Below, one piece after another: positions 7,933 to 17,483 of a stretch of DNA of 64,000 nt. The stretch lies in contig CAXDRX010000005.1 in assembly GCA_963991985.1 (NCBI GenBank), forward strand, positions 1-64,000, written 5' to 3'. Position numbers and translations under genes: made by a program. A model generated the notes under the pieces. That model was given only the letters and a program-made list of their open reading frames with translations. It was not told the DNA's origin and did not search any database. The stretch comes from MED-G17 sp963991985 (lineage in GTDB: Bacteria; Bacteroidota; Bacteroidia; NS11-12g; UBA9320). Positions within the stretch are counted from its first letter, which is position 1. Each line of letters opens with the position of its first letter.

Positions 7933-10900
7933 TTAATACTTTAACCAAACTTGATTTTTTATGCCCGGTGCCCCCGATGACTCCAATTTTTTCAGAATTG
8001 GGGCAACGTGCAAATCCATTAAAAAGTTGAGCCGATGATTGGTTTCATCTAAGATTTCTTGTGCAATACTTAGGCACTTTTTTTGCATTTCCGTTAAGCC
8101 ATAGGTGCTGCTCGATATGCCCCTATTCACAACCGTTATTCGATCCCTTAAACTATAATTATTTTTTTCTCCAACACTATTTTTGACTTGATACCCAAAT
8201 AATTCAATTTCTATGCTGTCTAGTTTTGTCCGTGCCACTTTCATTTCTTGGTAAATTTCAACATTGTGTATTGAGGATGATTTGAAAGCTTGGAAGATAG
8301 CGCCTAATAAATGCGAAAGTTTCTCAAACTTATGGTACAATAAATTGATCTCCTTGTTAATCTTTTCAACTTCTCTCCATTCCGACACTGCTATGTCTAT
8401 GGACTTTTGATTCAGTTCGCTCTTGTTTATTCTTATGAGCTGAAAACAAACCGAATCTCCAATTTTTTTGATTGTATCTTTTGCTGACAAAAATATCTGA
8501 GCGCAATATCTTCCGGGGGAGGCAAGAAAACCACTGGGATTCCCGGTGGTGGACTCATCAACTAATGAAAGTGAAGGATGCTTCATGTCCCACGTTGTTT
8601 GATGTAGGCCCTGCGAACTGCTTTTTAATTGGATTTTTCTTATTGTTTTGCCCTTTTCCTCTGAAATATGCAAAACATATTCACTTTTATGCTCCCTCTG
8701 TTCTTTTTCCAAACTTTCCCATCCTGGGAATGAAATGTCCTGATGATTGAACTTCTTTTCTTTCGCTTTTCTTTTTTGTTTTAAGGACACAATAGGGTCT
8801 TGAACATAATAGTTGAAAGTAACACCATACGGTGGATTTTTTGCATGATAGAAACCATCCCCTTGCCCTCCTCTGATACTAAAACTCATCACCTTTTTGG
8901 GGATATACCAAAGACCATTTCTTGGACGACTTAAATATACCTTATCTTCCGTCATTTTTGATCCAACTTCCCTAAGAACAGAATAGTCGTCAAGCACAAA
9001 GAAACCGCGGCCAAAAGAGGCCGCAACAAGATCATTTTGCTTTCTTTGAATGGCTAAATCACGAATAGGGATGGTTGGAATTCCTTGGGTCAATTTGCTC
9101 CAATTTTTTCCACCATCGATGCTGGCATAAATACCAAATTCGGTGCCGATGAAAAGTAAGTCTTTATTGATGTGGTCTTGAACAACCCGCCAAATTAGAA
9201 GTTTTTTTGGCAGATTTTCGGATAGGCTTGACCATGTTTTCCCGTCATCAGTGGTTTTCAGCAAATAAGGTTTATAGTCCCCCTCTTTATGATTGTCCAA
9301 GGCAACATAAAATGTGTGTTTGTCAAATAAATCTGCTTTGAGGTCATTGACGTAACAGTTTGTTGGAATTGTTTTTATTTCTTTAAGAGCTTTTTTTTCC
9401 CATGTTTCTCCTCCATTTTTGGTGAATTGTAACAATCCGTCATCTGTTCCTATGGCCAACTTTTGGTCATCTAATGGAGATTCTGCAATAGAGGTGATGG
9501 TACTAAAATTGCTCATTGCATAAACATCCCAAGCATTATCAATGCTTTGTTTTTTTCCCATAATTGGTTCATTAAAGCGCTCTACATTTCTGGTTAGGTC
9601 AGGTGAAATCCTAATCCAAGAATCACCCCGGTTGTCTGATTTCCATAAATGTTGAGAGGCAAAATATATTCTGCTTGGAAGATGGCTGCTTATCAATACA
9701 GGTGCATCCCAGTTGTATCTTTCGGGAATTCCATCTTCCAGATTTTGCGGTTGAATATAAGTTGATTCACCACTACTCCTATCGATACGGGTGAGATTTC
9801 CTTGTTGCCATTGGGCATAAACAATATTGGGGTTGCTGGGTTCAACAGCAGGTTGATGGCCATCTCCAGAAAGGGGGACAAACCAATCTGAATTTCGAAT
9901 GCCATGTATATTGTCTGTTCTTGCAGGGCCGCCATGGGTATTGTTGTCTTGTGTGCCTCCATAGATTGTATAAAAAGGCCACTTGTCGTCCACCGCTACT
10001 TTATAGTATTGCAGTGTAGGTAAATTTGCAACAAAGGACCATGTTTTTTCACCATCAAAACTTTGGTAGAGTCCACCATCTGTGCCTACCAATCGATAAT
10101 TGGGTCGATGCTCGTTGAAAATTAAAGCATGGTTGTCAGAATGCTTGAATCGCTCATTCATTTGATGGAATGTTTTTCCTCCATCATCAGAAACAAGCAT
10201 TCTAACATTTGCCAAGTAAATTTTATCGAATTGATGAGGGGAGGCATATAATTCTTGGTAGTAATGAGGACCTGTTCCGCCTGAAACAGTGTTGCTCATT
10301 TTTTTCCAACTTTCCCCTCTATTATTCGATCTAAAAACAGCACCCGTTCTCCTATCTAATTCAAGAGCTGCATACAAGACATCTGGATTTTGTGGTGAGA
10401 TAGCCAAACCAATTTTACCAATCCTAGAGTTTGGCAAACCTACTTTTATCTCTTTCCACGATTCTCCACCATCATCACTTCTGTAAATTCCACTTCCTTC
10501 TCCTCCACCCATATAAGCCGCAATGGTTCTGTGCCTTTGCCACGAAGCCATATAAAGAACATCGGGGTTCCTGGGGTCAATCAAAAGGTCTGTTGCACCC
10601 GTCCACGAATTTGATTTCCACTTATTGACCCATGTTTTTCCACCATCCACACTTTTAAACAAACCTCGATCTCCACCCGGACTCCAAAGGGGACCTTGAC
10701 ATGCCACCCAAATGATATGAGAATTTTTAGGATGAATAACAATTTTTGAAATATGCTCTGAATTTGAGAGCCCAAGGTTTTTCCATGTTTTTCCATCATC
10801 CATACTTCGGTAGATGCCATCTCCAAAACCTATGTGCCGTCCACCTACATTTTCTCCTGTTCCGAGCCAGATTGTGTGAGGGTTGTTTTGATCTATGGTT

Positions 10901-11202
10901 AAGCACCCAGTAGCGTAAACGTTTTGTTGCTCAAAAACAGCTTTCCAAGTAGTACCACTATTTTCGGTTTTCCAAACTCCACCAGATCCGTGAGCTACAT
11001 ACCATATGTTGGAATTGTCTGGATGGACTGCTATATCTGCAACCCTACCCGACATAAAAGCTGGACCAATGGAACGAAAAGAAACAGAACCAGAAATCGA
11101 ATCCAACAATTTATGTTTTTCCATTAAAGTCTGCGCACGACCATGGGAAAACCCTACAAAAGCAACAATCAACAAGCCGGCATATTTTTTGCTAAAAATC
11201 AC
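7933..11202 (-). CDS. Secreted VPS10/BNR (Asp-box) beta-propeller protein
   Basis: 1089 aa with an N-terminal signal peptide (ends near GRAQ). Multiple Asp-box motifs of the S-x-D-x-G-x-T-W type occur across residues ~90-720 (YRSMDDGKTW, SVDGGKTW, SDDGGESW, SDDGGKTF, TTDDGKTW, SIDGGKNW), which form the sortilin/VPS10-like or sialidase-like propellers seen in exported Bacteroidota proteins annotated as glycosyl hydrolase BNR or VPS10 domain. The C-terminal ~300 residues are not propeller-like and look partly helical. There is no T9SS sorting tail and no clear catalytic site, so enzymatic function is unproven. The likely start is GTG at 11202; an ATG at 11220 encodes only a six-residue dead end. 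Confidence 0.83.
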   Translation of the reverse strand: MIFSKKYAGLLIVAFVGFSHGRAQTLMEKHKLLDSISGSVSFRSIGPAFMSGRVADIAVHPDNSNIWYVAHGSGGVWKTENSGTTWKAVFEQQNVYATGCLTIDQNNPHTIWLGTGENVGGRHIGFGDGIYRSMDDGKTWKNLGLSNSEHISKIVIHPKNSHIIWVACQGPLWSPGGDRGLFKSVDGGKTWVNKWKSNSWTGATDLLIDPRNPDVLYMASWQRHRTIAAYMGGGEGSGIYRSDDGGESWKEIKVGLPNSRIGKIGLAISPQNPDVLYAALELDRRTGAVFRSNNRGESWKKMSNTVSGGTGPHYYQELYASPHQFDKIYLANVRMLVSDDGGKTFHQMNERFKHSDNHALIFNEHRPNYRLVGTDGGLYQSFDGEKTWSFVANLPTLQYYKVAVDDKWPFYTIYGGTQDNNTHGGPARTDNIHGIRNSDWFVPLSGDGHQPAVEPSNPNIVYAQWQQGNLTRIDRSSGESTYIQPQNLEDGIPERYNWDAPVLISSHLPSRIYFASQHLWKSDNRGDSWIRISPDLTRNVERFNEPIMGKKQSIDNAWDVYAMSNFSTITSIAESPLDDQKLAIGTDDGLLQFTKNGGETWEKKALKEIKTIPTNCYVNDLKADLFDKHTFYVALDNHKEGDYKPYLLKTTDDGKTWSSLSENLPKKLLIWRVVQDHINKDLLFIGTEFGIYASIDGGKNWSKLTQGIPTIPIRDLAIQRKQNDLVAASFGRGFFVLDDYSVLREVGSKMTEDKVYLSRPRNGLWYIPKKVMSFSIRGGQGDGFYHAKNPPYGVTFNYYVQDPIVSLKQKRKAKEKKFNHQDISFPGWESLEKEQREHKSEYVLHISEEKGKTIRKIQLKSSSQGLHQTTWDMKHPSLSLVDESTTGNPSGFLASPGRYCAQIFLSAKDTIKKIGDSVCFQLIRINKSELNQKSIDIAVSEWREVEKINKEINLLYHKFEKLSHLLGAIFQAFKSSSIHNVEIYQEMKVARTKLDSIEIELFGYQVKNSVGEKNNYSLRDRITVVNRGISSSTYGLTEMQKKCLSIAQEILDETNHRLNFLMDLHVAPILKKLESSGAPGIKNQVWLKY

Positions 11203-11351
11203 TTTTTAAAAGTACTCATTTTTTTCCTAAGCTCTCCCAAAAAACGAAAAAAAAGTCTTTTGGGCTTGGCAATATCTTTGCATTGAACATTTACCTTAAA
11301 GTAAAATTTAAGCATAAAAAAAATGAGCAAGAGGGTGAGCATGATAGAAAA

Positions 11352-14135
11352 TTAAATTTTCATTTTAAGATATTTAGATGTTTTGGTTTTCTTTTTTATT
11401 AAATCTTCTGGAGTACCTTCAAAAACAATTTCACCTCCATCCATTCCTGCCTTCGGACCTATTTCGATTAACCAATCTGCAGACTTGATTACATCAAGAT
11501 TGTGCTCCACAACTACGATGGTATTTCCTTCTTCTATCAACTGATTGAAAGCTTTTAGCAACTTTTTAATATCGTGAAAATGCAAGCCCGTTGTAGGTTC
11601 GTCAAACACAAAAAGTCTGTGCTCTTTGTTGTTGGTTTTGGCCAAATACGATGCCAATTTTACCCTTTGTGCTTCTCCACCACTTAGGGTGTTCGAGGAT
11701 TGTCCGAGTGCCACATAGCCTAGTCCTACATCTTGAAGGGGTTTTAATTTTTTGATTATGGAATTTTGTTCGGCAAAAAAAACCATTGCTTCATCAACAG
11801 TAAGTTGTAAGACATCATGTATGCTTTTCTTTTTGAATTGTATATCCAATACTTTTTTCTTAAACCTTTTGCCCTTGCAGTCTTCACAAGTTAGGTGGAT
11901 GTTCGCGATAAATTGCATTTCGACAATTTCTTCTCCTTCACCTTTGCAACGTTCGCAACGTCCTCCATCCACATTGAAGGAAAAATCTTTGGCTTTTAAG
12001 CCAAGATGTTTTGATGCACTTTGAAGGGAAAATAGTTCTCGAATGGCATCATAGGCTTTCACGTAGGTAACCGGGTTGCTTCTTGAGGATCTACCGATAG
12101 GATTTTGATCTACGATTTCAACTTCATCAATGCGTTGTATGTCACCAGAAATTGAACCAATCTTTGCAAGAGAAAGATTGCTTTTTTCATTTACAGCTCT
12201 TTGCAAAAGGGGCACCAAGGTTTTTTTGACCAAGGTACTTTTCCCTGAACCGCTTACCCCTACAACTACTGTAAGTGTATTTAATGGAAAAGAGACATTA
12301 ATGTCTTTAAGATTGTTTAATCGGGCATTTTTGCAAACAATTTTGTTGTTCCATTTTCTTCTTTGCTCCGGGATTTTTATTCTTTTTTGTTTGTTCAAAT
12401 AATTGGCTGTGAGCGAATTGGAGTTTAGCATTTGCTCAAATGATCCTTGGTATACAATTTGACCACCATTTGTCCCAGCCTCTGGTCCAATGTCTATGAG
12501 ATAGTCTGCCTGACGCATTATGTCTTCATCATGTTCAACAACCAAAACGGTATTATTTAGGTTTTTAAGATTTTTTAATACAGAAATTAATTTTTCCGAA
12601 TCTTGACTGTGCAGACCTATACTTGGTTCGTCTAATACATAAGTTGACCCAGTTAAATTGCTCCCAAGAGAATAGGCAATTTTTATTCGTTGAGATTCCC
12701 CTCCAGACAATGTATTGGACGCCCGACTCAATTGAAGGTAGCCCAAACCTATGGTATCCATAAGATGGAGTCTTGTTTGAATTTCATCTACCAACACTAT
12801 ACTTGCTGTTCGGATTTCTTCGGGAAGCTGGATGTTTTGAAAATAACGGTTGGCTTCTGAAACGGTCATATTTAAAATATCTACCAAGTGACTTGCTCTT
12901 TTATTGACAGGTTGTAGGAAAATATATTGGGCATCGTTCCTTAATTTGGTACCCAAGCAAGAATGACACGTTGTTTTGCCCCTATATTTGGAAAGCAAAA
13001 CTCGGTATTGAATTTTATACGATTTTCTCGTCAACTCTTCAAAGAAATTGTAGAGACTTACTTCTTTTCTGTTTTTATTTCCCCAAAGAAACTCTTTTTG
13101 GCTTGCGGTTAGTAATCGGTAAGGTTTGTGTATTGGGAATTTGTTGTTTATCGCTTCAGAAATAAATTCGTTTTGATATGACTTCATGGTCGGGCCTCGC
13201 CAAGGAGCGACGGCACCTTCGGCAATGGATAAATTGGAGTTGGGAATAACCAATTCAGGATCAATATCAATAATACTGCCAAACCCTTCACATGTTTTGC
13301 ACGCGCCATAAGGGTTGTTAAATGATAGAAGGTTCAAACTTGGTTTTTCGAATGACATCCCATCCAACTCAAAACGATTGTTGAAATCAAAACAATCCCA
13401 ATGGTTTTTGATTTCATCCAAAAGCAAAATACTCATTTCGCCATCGCCCTCCCAAAAGGCATTTTCAATGGAGTCGGCCAAGCGTGATTCTAGGTGCTCA
13501 TCGTCTGGATCTAATACCAAACGATCTACAACTATTTTTATGTTGCTTGTTTCCTGTTCTGCACGTTGTGTAAATTCTTCAAGTTTGGCAAGCTTTTGTT
13601 TTTGATATATTCTGCTAAATCCCTTTTGAATATATGTATTTAGTCCTTCATTTTCATTTACCCTTGCGTCAAAGACAATAAGAACTTTATTATTTTTTGA
13701 TTTACTTTTCAAAAAAGCGATTACATCCGCGACCGAATGTGCCTTTACTTCGTTTCCGGAAATAGGTGAAATGGTTTTCCCGAATTTGGCATACATTAAT
13801 TTTAAGTATTCATATAAGTCAGAAGTTGTTGCTACGGTACTTCTAGAATTTGTGTTTATTACCTTCTGTTCGATAGCAATGGAAGGAGTTAAACCTATGA
13901 TTTCGTCTACGAGAGGCTTTTCCATTCTTCCCATAAATTGACGAGCATAACTTGAGAGACTTTCTACATAGCGTCTTTGGCCTTCTGCATACAAGGTGTC
14001 AAAAGCAAGGGTGGATTTTCCAGAGCCAGAAACACCAGTGATCACTGTTAGATTATTCCTTGGAATTTTTACTGAAACATTTTTTAAGTTGTGCATCTTG
14101 GCACCCTTTATTTGAATAAACTTCTTATTGCTCAC
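11352..14135 (-). CDS. uvrA: Excinuclease ABC subunit A
   Basis: UvrA is the damage-sensing ATPase of nucleotide excision repair, working with UvrB and UvrC. Both ATPase modules are complete: Walker A GVSGSGKST twice, signatures LSGGESQR and LSGGEAQR, and Walker B VLDEPSIGLH and VFDEPTTGLH. Two zinc-binding CxxC pairs are present: CKTC and CHSC in the first half, CERC and CEDC in the second. I choose GTG at 14135 because UvrA proteins normally begin just before I-x-I-x-GA-x-x-HNL; this gives 927 aa, close to the usual ~940. The frame stays open to TTG at 14222, but that 29-residue extension looks unlike UvrA. It is divergent from the ECF sigma gene. Confidence 0.95.
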   Translation of the reverse strand: MSNKKFIQIKGAKMHNLKNVSVKIPRNNLTVITGVSGSGKSTLAFDTLYAEGQRRYVESLSSYARQFMGRMEKPLVDEIIGLTPSIAIEQKVINTNSRSTVATTSDLYEYLKLMYAKFGKTISPISGNEVKAHSVADVIAFLKSKSKNNKVLIVFDARVNENEGLNTYIQKGFSRIYQKQKLAKLEEFTQRAEQETSNIKIVVDRLVLDPDDEHLESRLADSIENAFWEGDGEMSILLLDEIKNHWDCFDFNNRFELDGMSFEKPSLNLLSFNNPYGACKTCEGFGSIIDIDPELVIPNSNLSIAEGAVAPWRGPTMKSYQNEFISEAINNKFPIHKPYRLLTASQKEFLWGNKNRKEVSLYNFFEELTRKSYKIQYRVLLSKYRGKTTCHSCLGTKLRNDAQYIFLQPVNKRASHLVDILNMTVSEANRYFQNIQLPEEIRTASIVLVDEIQTRLHLMDTIGLGYLQLSRASNTLSGGESQRIKIAYSLGSNLTGSTYVLDEPSIGLHSQDSEKLISVLKNLKNLNNTVLVVEHDEDIMRQADYLIDIGPEAGTNGGQIVYQGSFEQMLNSNSLTANYLNKQKRIKIPEQRRKWNNKIVCKNARLNNLKDINVSFPLNTLTVVVGVSGSGKSTLVKKTLVPLLQRAVNEKSNLSLAKIGSISGDIQRIDEVEIVDQNPIGRSSRSNPVTYVKAYDAIRELFSLQSASKHLGLKAKDFSFNVDGGRCERCKGEGEEIVEMQFIANIHLTCEDCKGKRFKKKVLDIQFKKKSIHDVLQLTVDEAMVFFAEQNSIIKKLKPLQDVGLGYVALGQSSNTLSGGEAQRVKLASYLAKTNNKEHRLFVFDEPTTGLHFHDIKKLLKAFNQLIEEGNTIVVVEHNLDVIKSADWLIEIGPKAGMDGGEIVFEGTPEDLIKKKTKTSKYLKMKI

Positions 14136-14328
14136 TGCGTGTTTGGATTGTAGAATTTTAGACAATTGTACAATTACTTTAACAAAACGAGTCAAGTCCT
14201 GTAGGGTTTTGATTTGGATCAAATTTTTACAATCGTATTTTTTTTCTTATCTTGCGTTTAAATAACTCGCCTATAGCATACTTCTACTTTAAATTTTTCA
14301 AGAAATAATTTAAAAAAGTAGTATAGCT

Positions 14329-14913
14329 ATGCAGAAAAATTCAAAAATTTCAGATCAAAAATTGGTACGTCAGTACATTTTGGGCAATGATGTTTGCTTA
14401 AAAATGCTTATTGAAAGACATCAAGACAAGATATTTGGCACCATTATGTTTATTGTCAAAGATCGTTACATTGCAGAGGACATTTTTCAAGAAACTTTCA
14501 TAAAGGTCATCAAGACGATCAAAAAAGGAAAGTACAACGAACAAGGCAAGTTTTCTCCCTGGGTGGTTCAAATTGCAAGAAACTTGGCCATAGATCATTT
14601 TAGAAAATCCAAGAAAAAGCCTGTAATTATTGGAGAAAGTGGTGATGACATTTTTAAAATACTTAACATGAATGAGGACAATCACGAAACTTCACTAATA
14701 AAAGAAGAGCGGAACTCAATGGTTCGCAAGCTCATACATATGCTGCCCCAGGAACAAAAAGAAGTTTTGGTTTTGAGACAGTATGGAGAGTTGAGTTTTA
14801 AGGAAATTGCTGAAATGACAGGCGTAAGCATAAATACAGCTCTTGGCAGAATGAGATATGCACTCAAGAACATCCGAAAAATGATGGAAGAAAAACATTT
14901 GAATTTGCAATAA
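14329..14913 (+). CDS. RNA polymerase sigma factor, sigma-70/ECF type
   Basis: 194 aa. Region 2 (about residues 22-90, with YIAEDIFQETFIKV and a WVVQIARNLAIDHFRK helix) binds the -10 element and core polymerase. Region 4 (about residues 130-185, LSFKEIAEMTGVSINTALGRMRYALKNI) is the helix-turn-helix for the -35 region. There is no region 3, as expected for ECF sigma factors. It is divergent from uvrA with 193 bp between start codons. A 64-aa ORF follows 28 bp downstream in place of a recognisable membrane anti-sigma factor. Targets are unknown. Confidence 0.9.
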   Translation: MQKNSKISDQKLVRQYILGNDVCLKMLIERHQDKIFGTIMFIVKDRYIAEDIFQETFIKVIKTIKKGKYNEQGKFSPWVVQIARNLAIDHFRKSKKKPVIIGESGDDIFKILNMNEDNHETSLIKEERNSMVRKLIHMLPQEQKEVLVLRQYGELSFKEIAEMTGVSINTALGRMRYALKNIRKMMEEKHLNLQ

Positions 14914-14941
14914 TTTTTTTTCTCTATCGTTTGGGTGATAT

Positions 14942-15136
14942 ATGAACGACATTTCTACCCATTCCATTCAATTGTTTTACAATAAAAAGTATGGTGAGAT
15001 TCCAAAAAAAGAGCTAGAAACACTTGAGAAACTTAGTGAAATACTAAACAAAGAAGTGGATCGATATAAACCCAGCCCTACCTCTATTGAAATCATTTTG
15101 GAAGCTTCTCAAGAGTTAGACACTTTGGGTGTTTAA
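14942..15136 (+). CDS. Small hypothetical protein downstream of the sigma factor
   Basis: 64 aa, soluble, charged and probably helical (KKELETLEKLSEILNKEVD). It begins 28 bp after the sigma gene on the same strand, so co-transcription is likely. No family is recognised. It has no membrane segment and none of the zinc-binding HxxxCxxC residues of a ZAS anti-sigma domain, so I do not call it an anti-sigma factor although position suggests a link. Its last 4 bp overlap the end of the convergent TonB receptor gene. Confidence 0.6.
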   Translation: MNDISTHSIQLFYNKKYGEIPKKELETLEKLSEILNKEVDRYKPSPTSIEIILEASQELDTLGV

Positions 15137-17427
15137 AATTCATAGCTCAAACTAATACTCGGCAAAACTGGGAGCTGGTTGATTCTTTCGAAGGATATAC
15201 GGTCAAAGTAGAATATATTTCTTCGATCATAGATATTAATTACGGAAGCACTTCCCACAAACTTTCTATCTTTCTCATCATTGACAAGGGTTTTTTTCAA
15301 AGAAAGGTCTAGCCTATGATAATCTGGCAAACGTCCTTTGTTCACCTCATCATATACAATACCCAACTCTCCATTGGTTCTAAGTATATCTGTCCCCAAT
15401 CCTTCTTGAAAAGTAATATTCTCAAAGAAACCTTGGGTCTTGGTAAAAGGAAATCCTGAGCCAAAATTCCATCTCGTATTAAATTCCCAAGTTTTTCCTT
15501 TGTCCAAATAAATCGAGAGCACTAAGTTGATGTTGTGTCGTCGATCAAAATGCGGCCTGTACTTGGTTATTCCGTCATTTCTGAGCACATTATTGTAGGA
15601 ATAAACCGACCAAAAGTAGAAGCGTTTTTTCTCAAAAAGATAGGTTAAATCAAAGCCAAAGGCCCTTCCATTTTCAATAACGAAGTCTTTTTTTGATACA
15701 TCAGGTTTTCCTGAATTTTTTCCATTGTCGTCGTATATCTTATTTCGATTGATATTGATCAACTGACCAAATTCTTTGATATACCCCTCTACATTTAAGT
15801 CACTATTTTTACCCAAATCCAATTCAAATCCACCTACCCCATGCCATGCTTTTTGCAACTTATGTTTTTCGTCTTCTTTGATGGCGTTACTAAATCCTTC
15901 TGGGGAAGAAAGAAAACCATAAAACAGATTGACAACATCTAAATCATTTACGCTACTGATTAAGTTTTGGGAATATATACCCCCAGCAAGTTTTGCTCTT
16001 AATCGTTTTGAAATGATATACTTTGCTCGGAACCTTGGTTCAGGAGAAAAATTCAATAGGGAGGCATAGTATTGGAAACGAAAACCGGGTTCTACAATGA
16101 GACGTTTCCCAATAAATTTTCGATAATTAAAAAAAACATTTAATTCCGTATTGTTTTCTACTTGCTCAATCTTTCGATTGTTTTCATTGAAAAGCTCGAA
16201 ATTGGTTTTAAATGTATTGATTTCAAAACCATATTTAATTTCATCTTTATTTTTAAAATAACTGAAATTCATACCCACATTAAAATTGCCAATATCAGAG
16301 TATCGTGGTTTAGAATCAGACTCTTCCTGTTGGATTTTGTAATTTGAATAGGCCGCAACACCTTCCACCAGCACTTTGCTGCCGACGGGCAAAACCAAAA
16401 AATTGGCCCCAAGTCCACTTGCGTTCCAGTCGAAGCTTGTTTCTTTAAAATTTACATTGTCTTGAAAATTGAATCCAAAGAGCTTAAAAGTACTCCCCGA
16501 ACCACTACTAAAACTGAGCTTTCCAAATAGATCGGAGAAACTGTAAGGCAGTGTGTTTTCTCCCAAGTGAGGAAAAATAATGGGCGATGATTTATCCAAG
16601 TAGGAGTTTTTGTAAGACAAAACGTAGGAGCTTCCCCCCTTCCCTGCTTCAAACTTTCGGAGTGGTCCTTCCAAAAGTGCTTTTGCTCCAAAAGGATTTA
16701 AACTTAATTTTCCCGAACTTTCATTTTTGGAGCCATCTCTTGTTTTTACATCTACAATGGCGCTAATTCTTCCTCCGTATTCGGCCCCAAAGCCTGCGCT
16801 ATACACATCGGCGCTCTTGATAATATCCGCGTCAAAAACAGAAAACAGCCCAATGGAGTGGAAAGGATTATAAATGGTCATCCCATCGAGCAATACTTTG
16901 TTCATAATCGGTGATCCACCTCTCAAATAAAGTTGTCCTCCTTGATCACCAGAAAAAACAGCTCCTGGAACAATCTGCAGGTATTGAATCAAATCAGCTT
17001 CTCCTCCAACACTGGGCAGTTTTTCCAACTGTTTTTTTGTAATCTGAACTCGAGAAATATTTACCTTGTTCAATTGATTGTTTCGGCGTGCCGAAACCTT
17101 AAACTCTTCCATTGTATTGTCTACCTGCGATAGGTAAAGATTTCTCCTTAAAATGTTTCCTGCTCGCAATTCTATTTTCATCTCCAAGGTTTCAAAACCA
17201 AGATAATCTGCAACCAAAGTGTATTGGCCGGGAGGTATTTTGCTCAGGGAATAAAAGCCCTCTTCGCTGCTCACCGTGCCTTGCCCTGTCTCCTTAAAGT
17301 AAAGGTTAACAAAACCCAAACTTTCACCTGTTTTTTTGTTGTACACAAAACCTTTTAGTTCCGTATTCTGTGCATAACAGGCCGTAACAAAAAAAAGAAT
17401 GATTGAGGTGATAAATAATTTTCGCAC
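15133..17427 (-). CDS. TonB-dependent outer-membrane receptor
   Basis: 764 aa with a signal peptide (cleavage near CYAQ). The N-terminal carboxypeptidase-like regulatory domain (about residues 24-105: LKGFVYNKKTGESLGFVNL...) is followed by the plug domain, with motifs VPGAVFSGDQGGQLYLRGG, VLLDGMTIYNP and AEYGGRISAIVDVKT, and then the 22-strand barrel ending in the typical aromatic ...LSYEF. Such receptors import large substrates or metal complexes with TonB/ExbBD energy; the substrate cannot be read from sequence. The likely start is GTG at 17427. It stands alone: no SusD or DUF4249 partner adjoins it. Confidence 0.9.
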   Translation of the reverse strand: MRKLFITSIILFFVTACYAQNTELKGFVYNKKTGESLGFVNLYFKETGQGTVSSEEGFYSLSKIPPGQYTLVADYLGFETLEMKIELRAGNILRRNLYLSQVDNTMEEFKVSARRNNQLNKVNISRVQITKKQLEKLPSVGGEADLIQYLQIVPGAVFSGDQGGQLYLRGGSPIMNKVLLDGMTIYNPFHSIGLFSVFDADIIKSADVYSAGFGAEYGGRISAIVDVKTRDGSKNESSGKLSLNPFGAKALLEGPLRKFEAGKGGSSYVLSYKNSYLDKSSPIIFPHLGENTLPYSFSDLFGKLSFSSGSGSTFKLFGFNFQDNVNFKETSFDWNASGLGANFLVLPVGSKVLVEGVAAYSNYKIQQEESDSKPRYSDIGNFNVGMNFSYFKNKDEIKYGFEINTFKTNFELFNENNRKIEQVENNTELNVFFNYRKFIGKRLIVEPGFRFQYYASLLNFSPEPRFRAKYIISKRLRAKLAGGIYSQNLISSVNDLDVVNLFYGFLSSPEGFSNAIKEDEKHKLQKAWHGVGGFELDLGKNSDLNVEGYIKEFGQLININRNKIYDDNGKNSGKPDVSKKDFVIENGRAFGFDLTYLFEKKRFYFWSVYSYNNVLRNDGITKYRPHFDRRHNINLVLSIYLDKGKTWEFNTRWNFGSGFPFTKTQGFFENITFQEGLGTDILRTNGELGIVYDEVNKGRLPDYHRLDLSLKKTLVNDEKDRKFVGSASVINIYDRRNIFYFDRISFERINQLPVLPSISLSYEF

Positions 17428-17483
17428 TAGACAATACGAAAATGATTTATTTTGTTATATAAAAAAAAGTAAACCCGTTTCTT

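Noticed and set aside
14136..14222. 29-residue N-terminal extension of UvrA from TTG
   Set aside because: It does not resemble UvrA N-termini, whereas the GTG at 14135 gives the normal family start.
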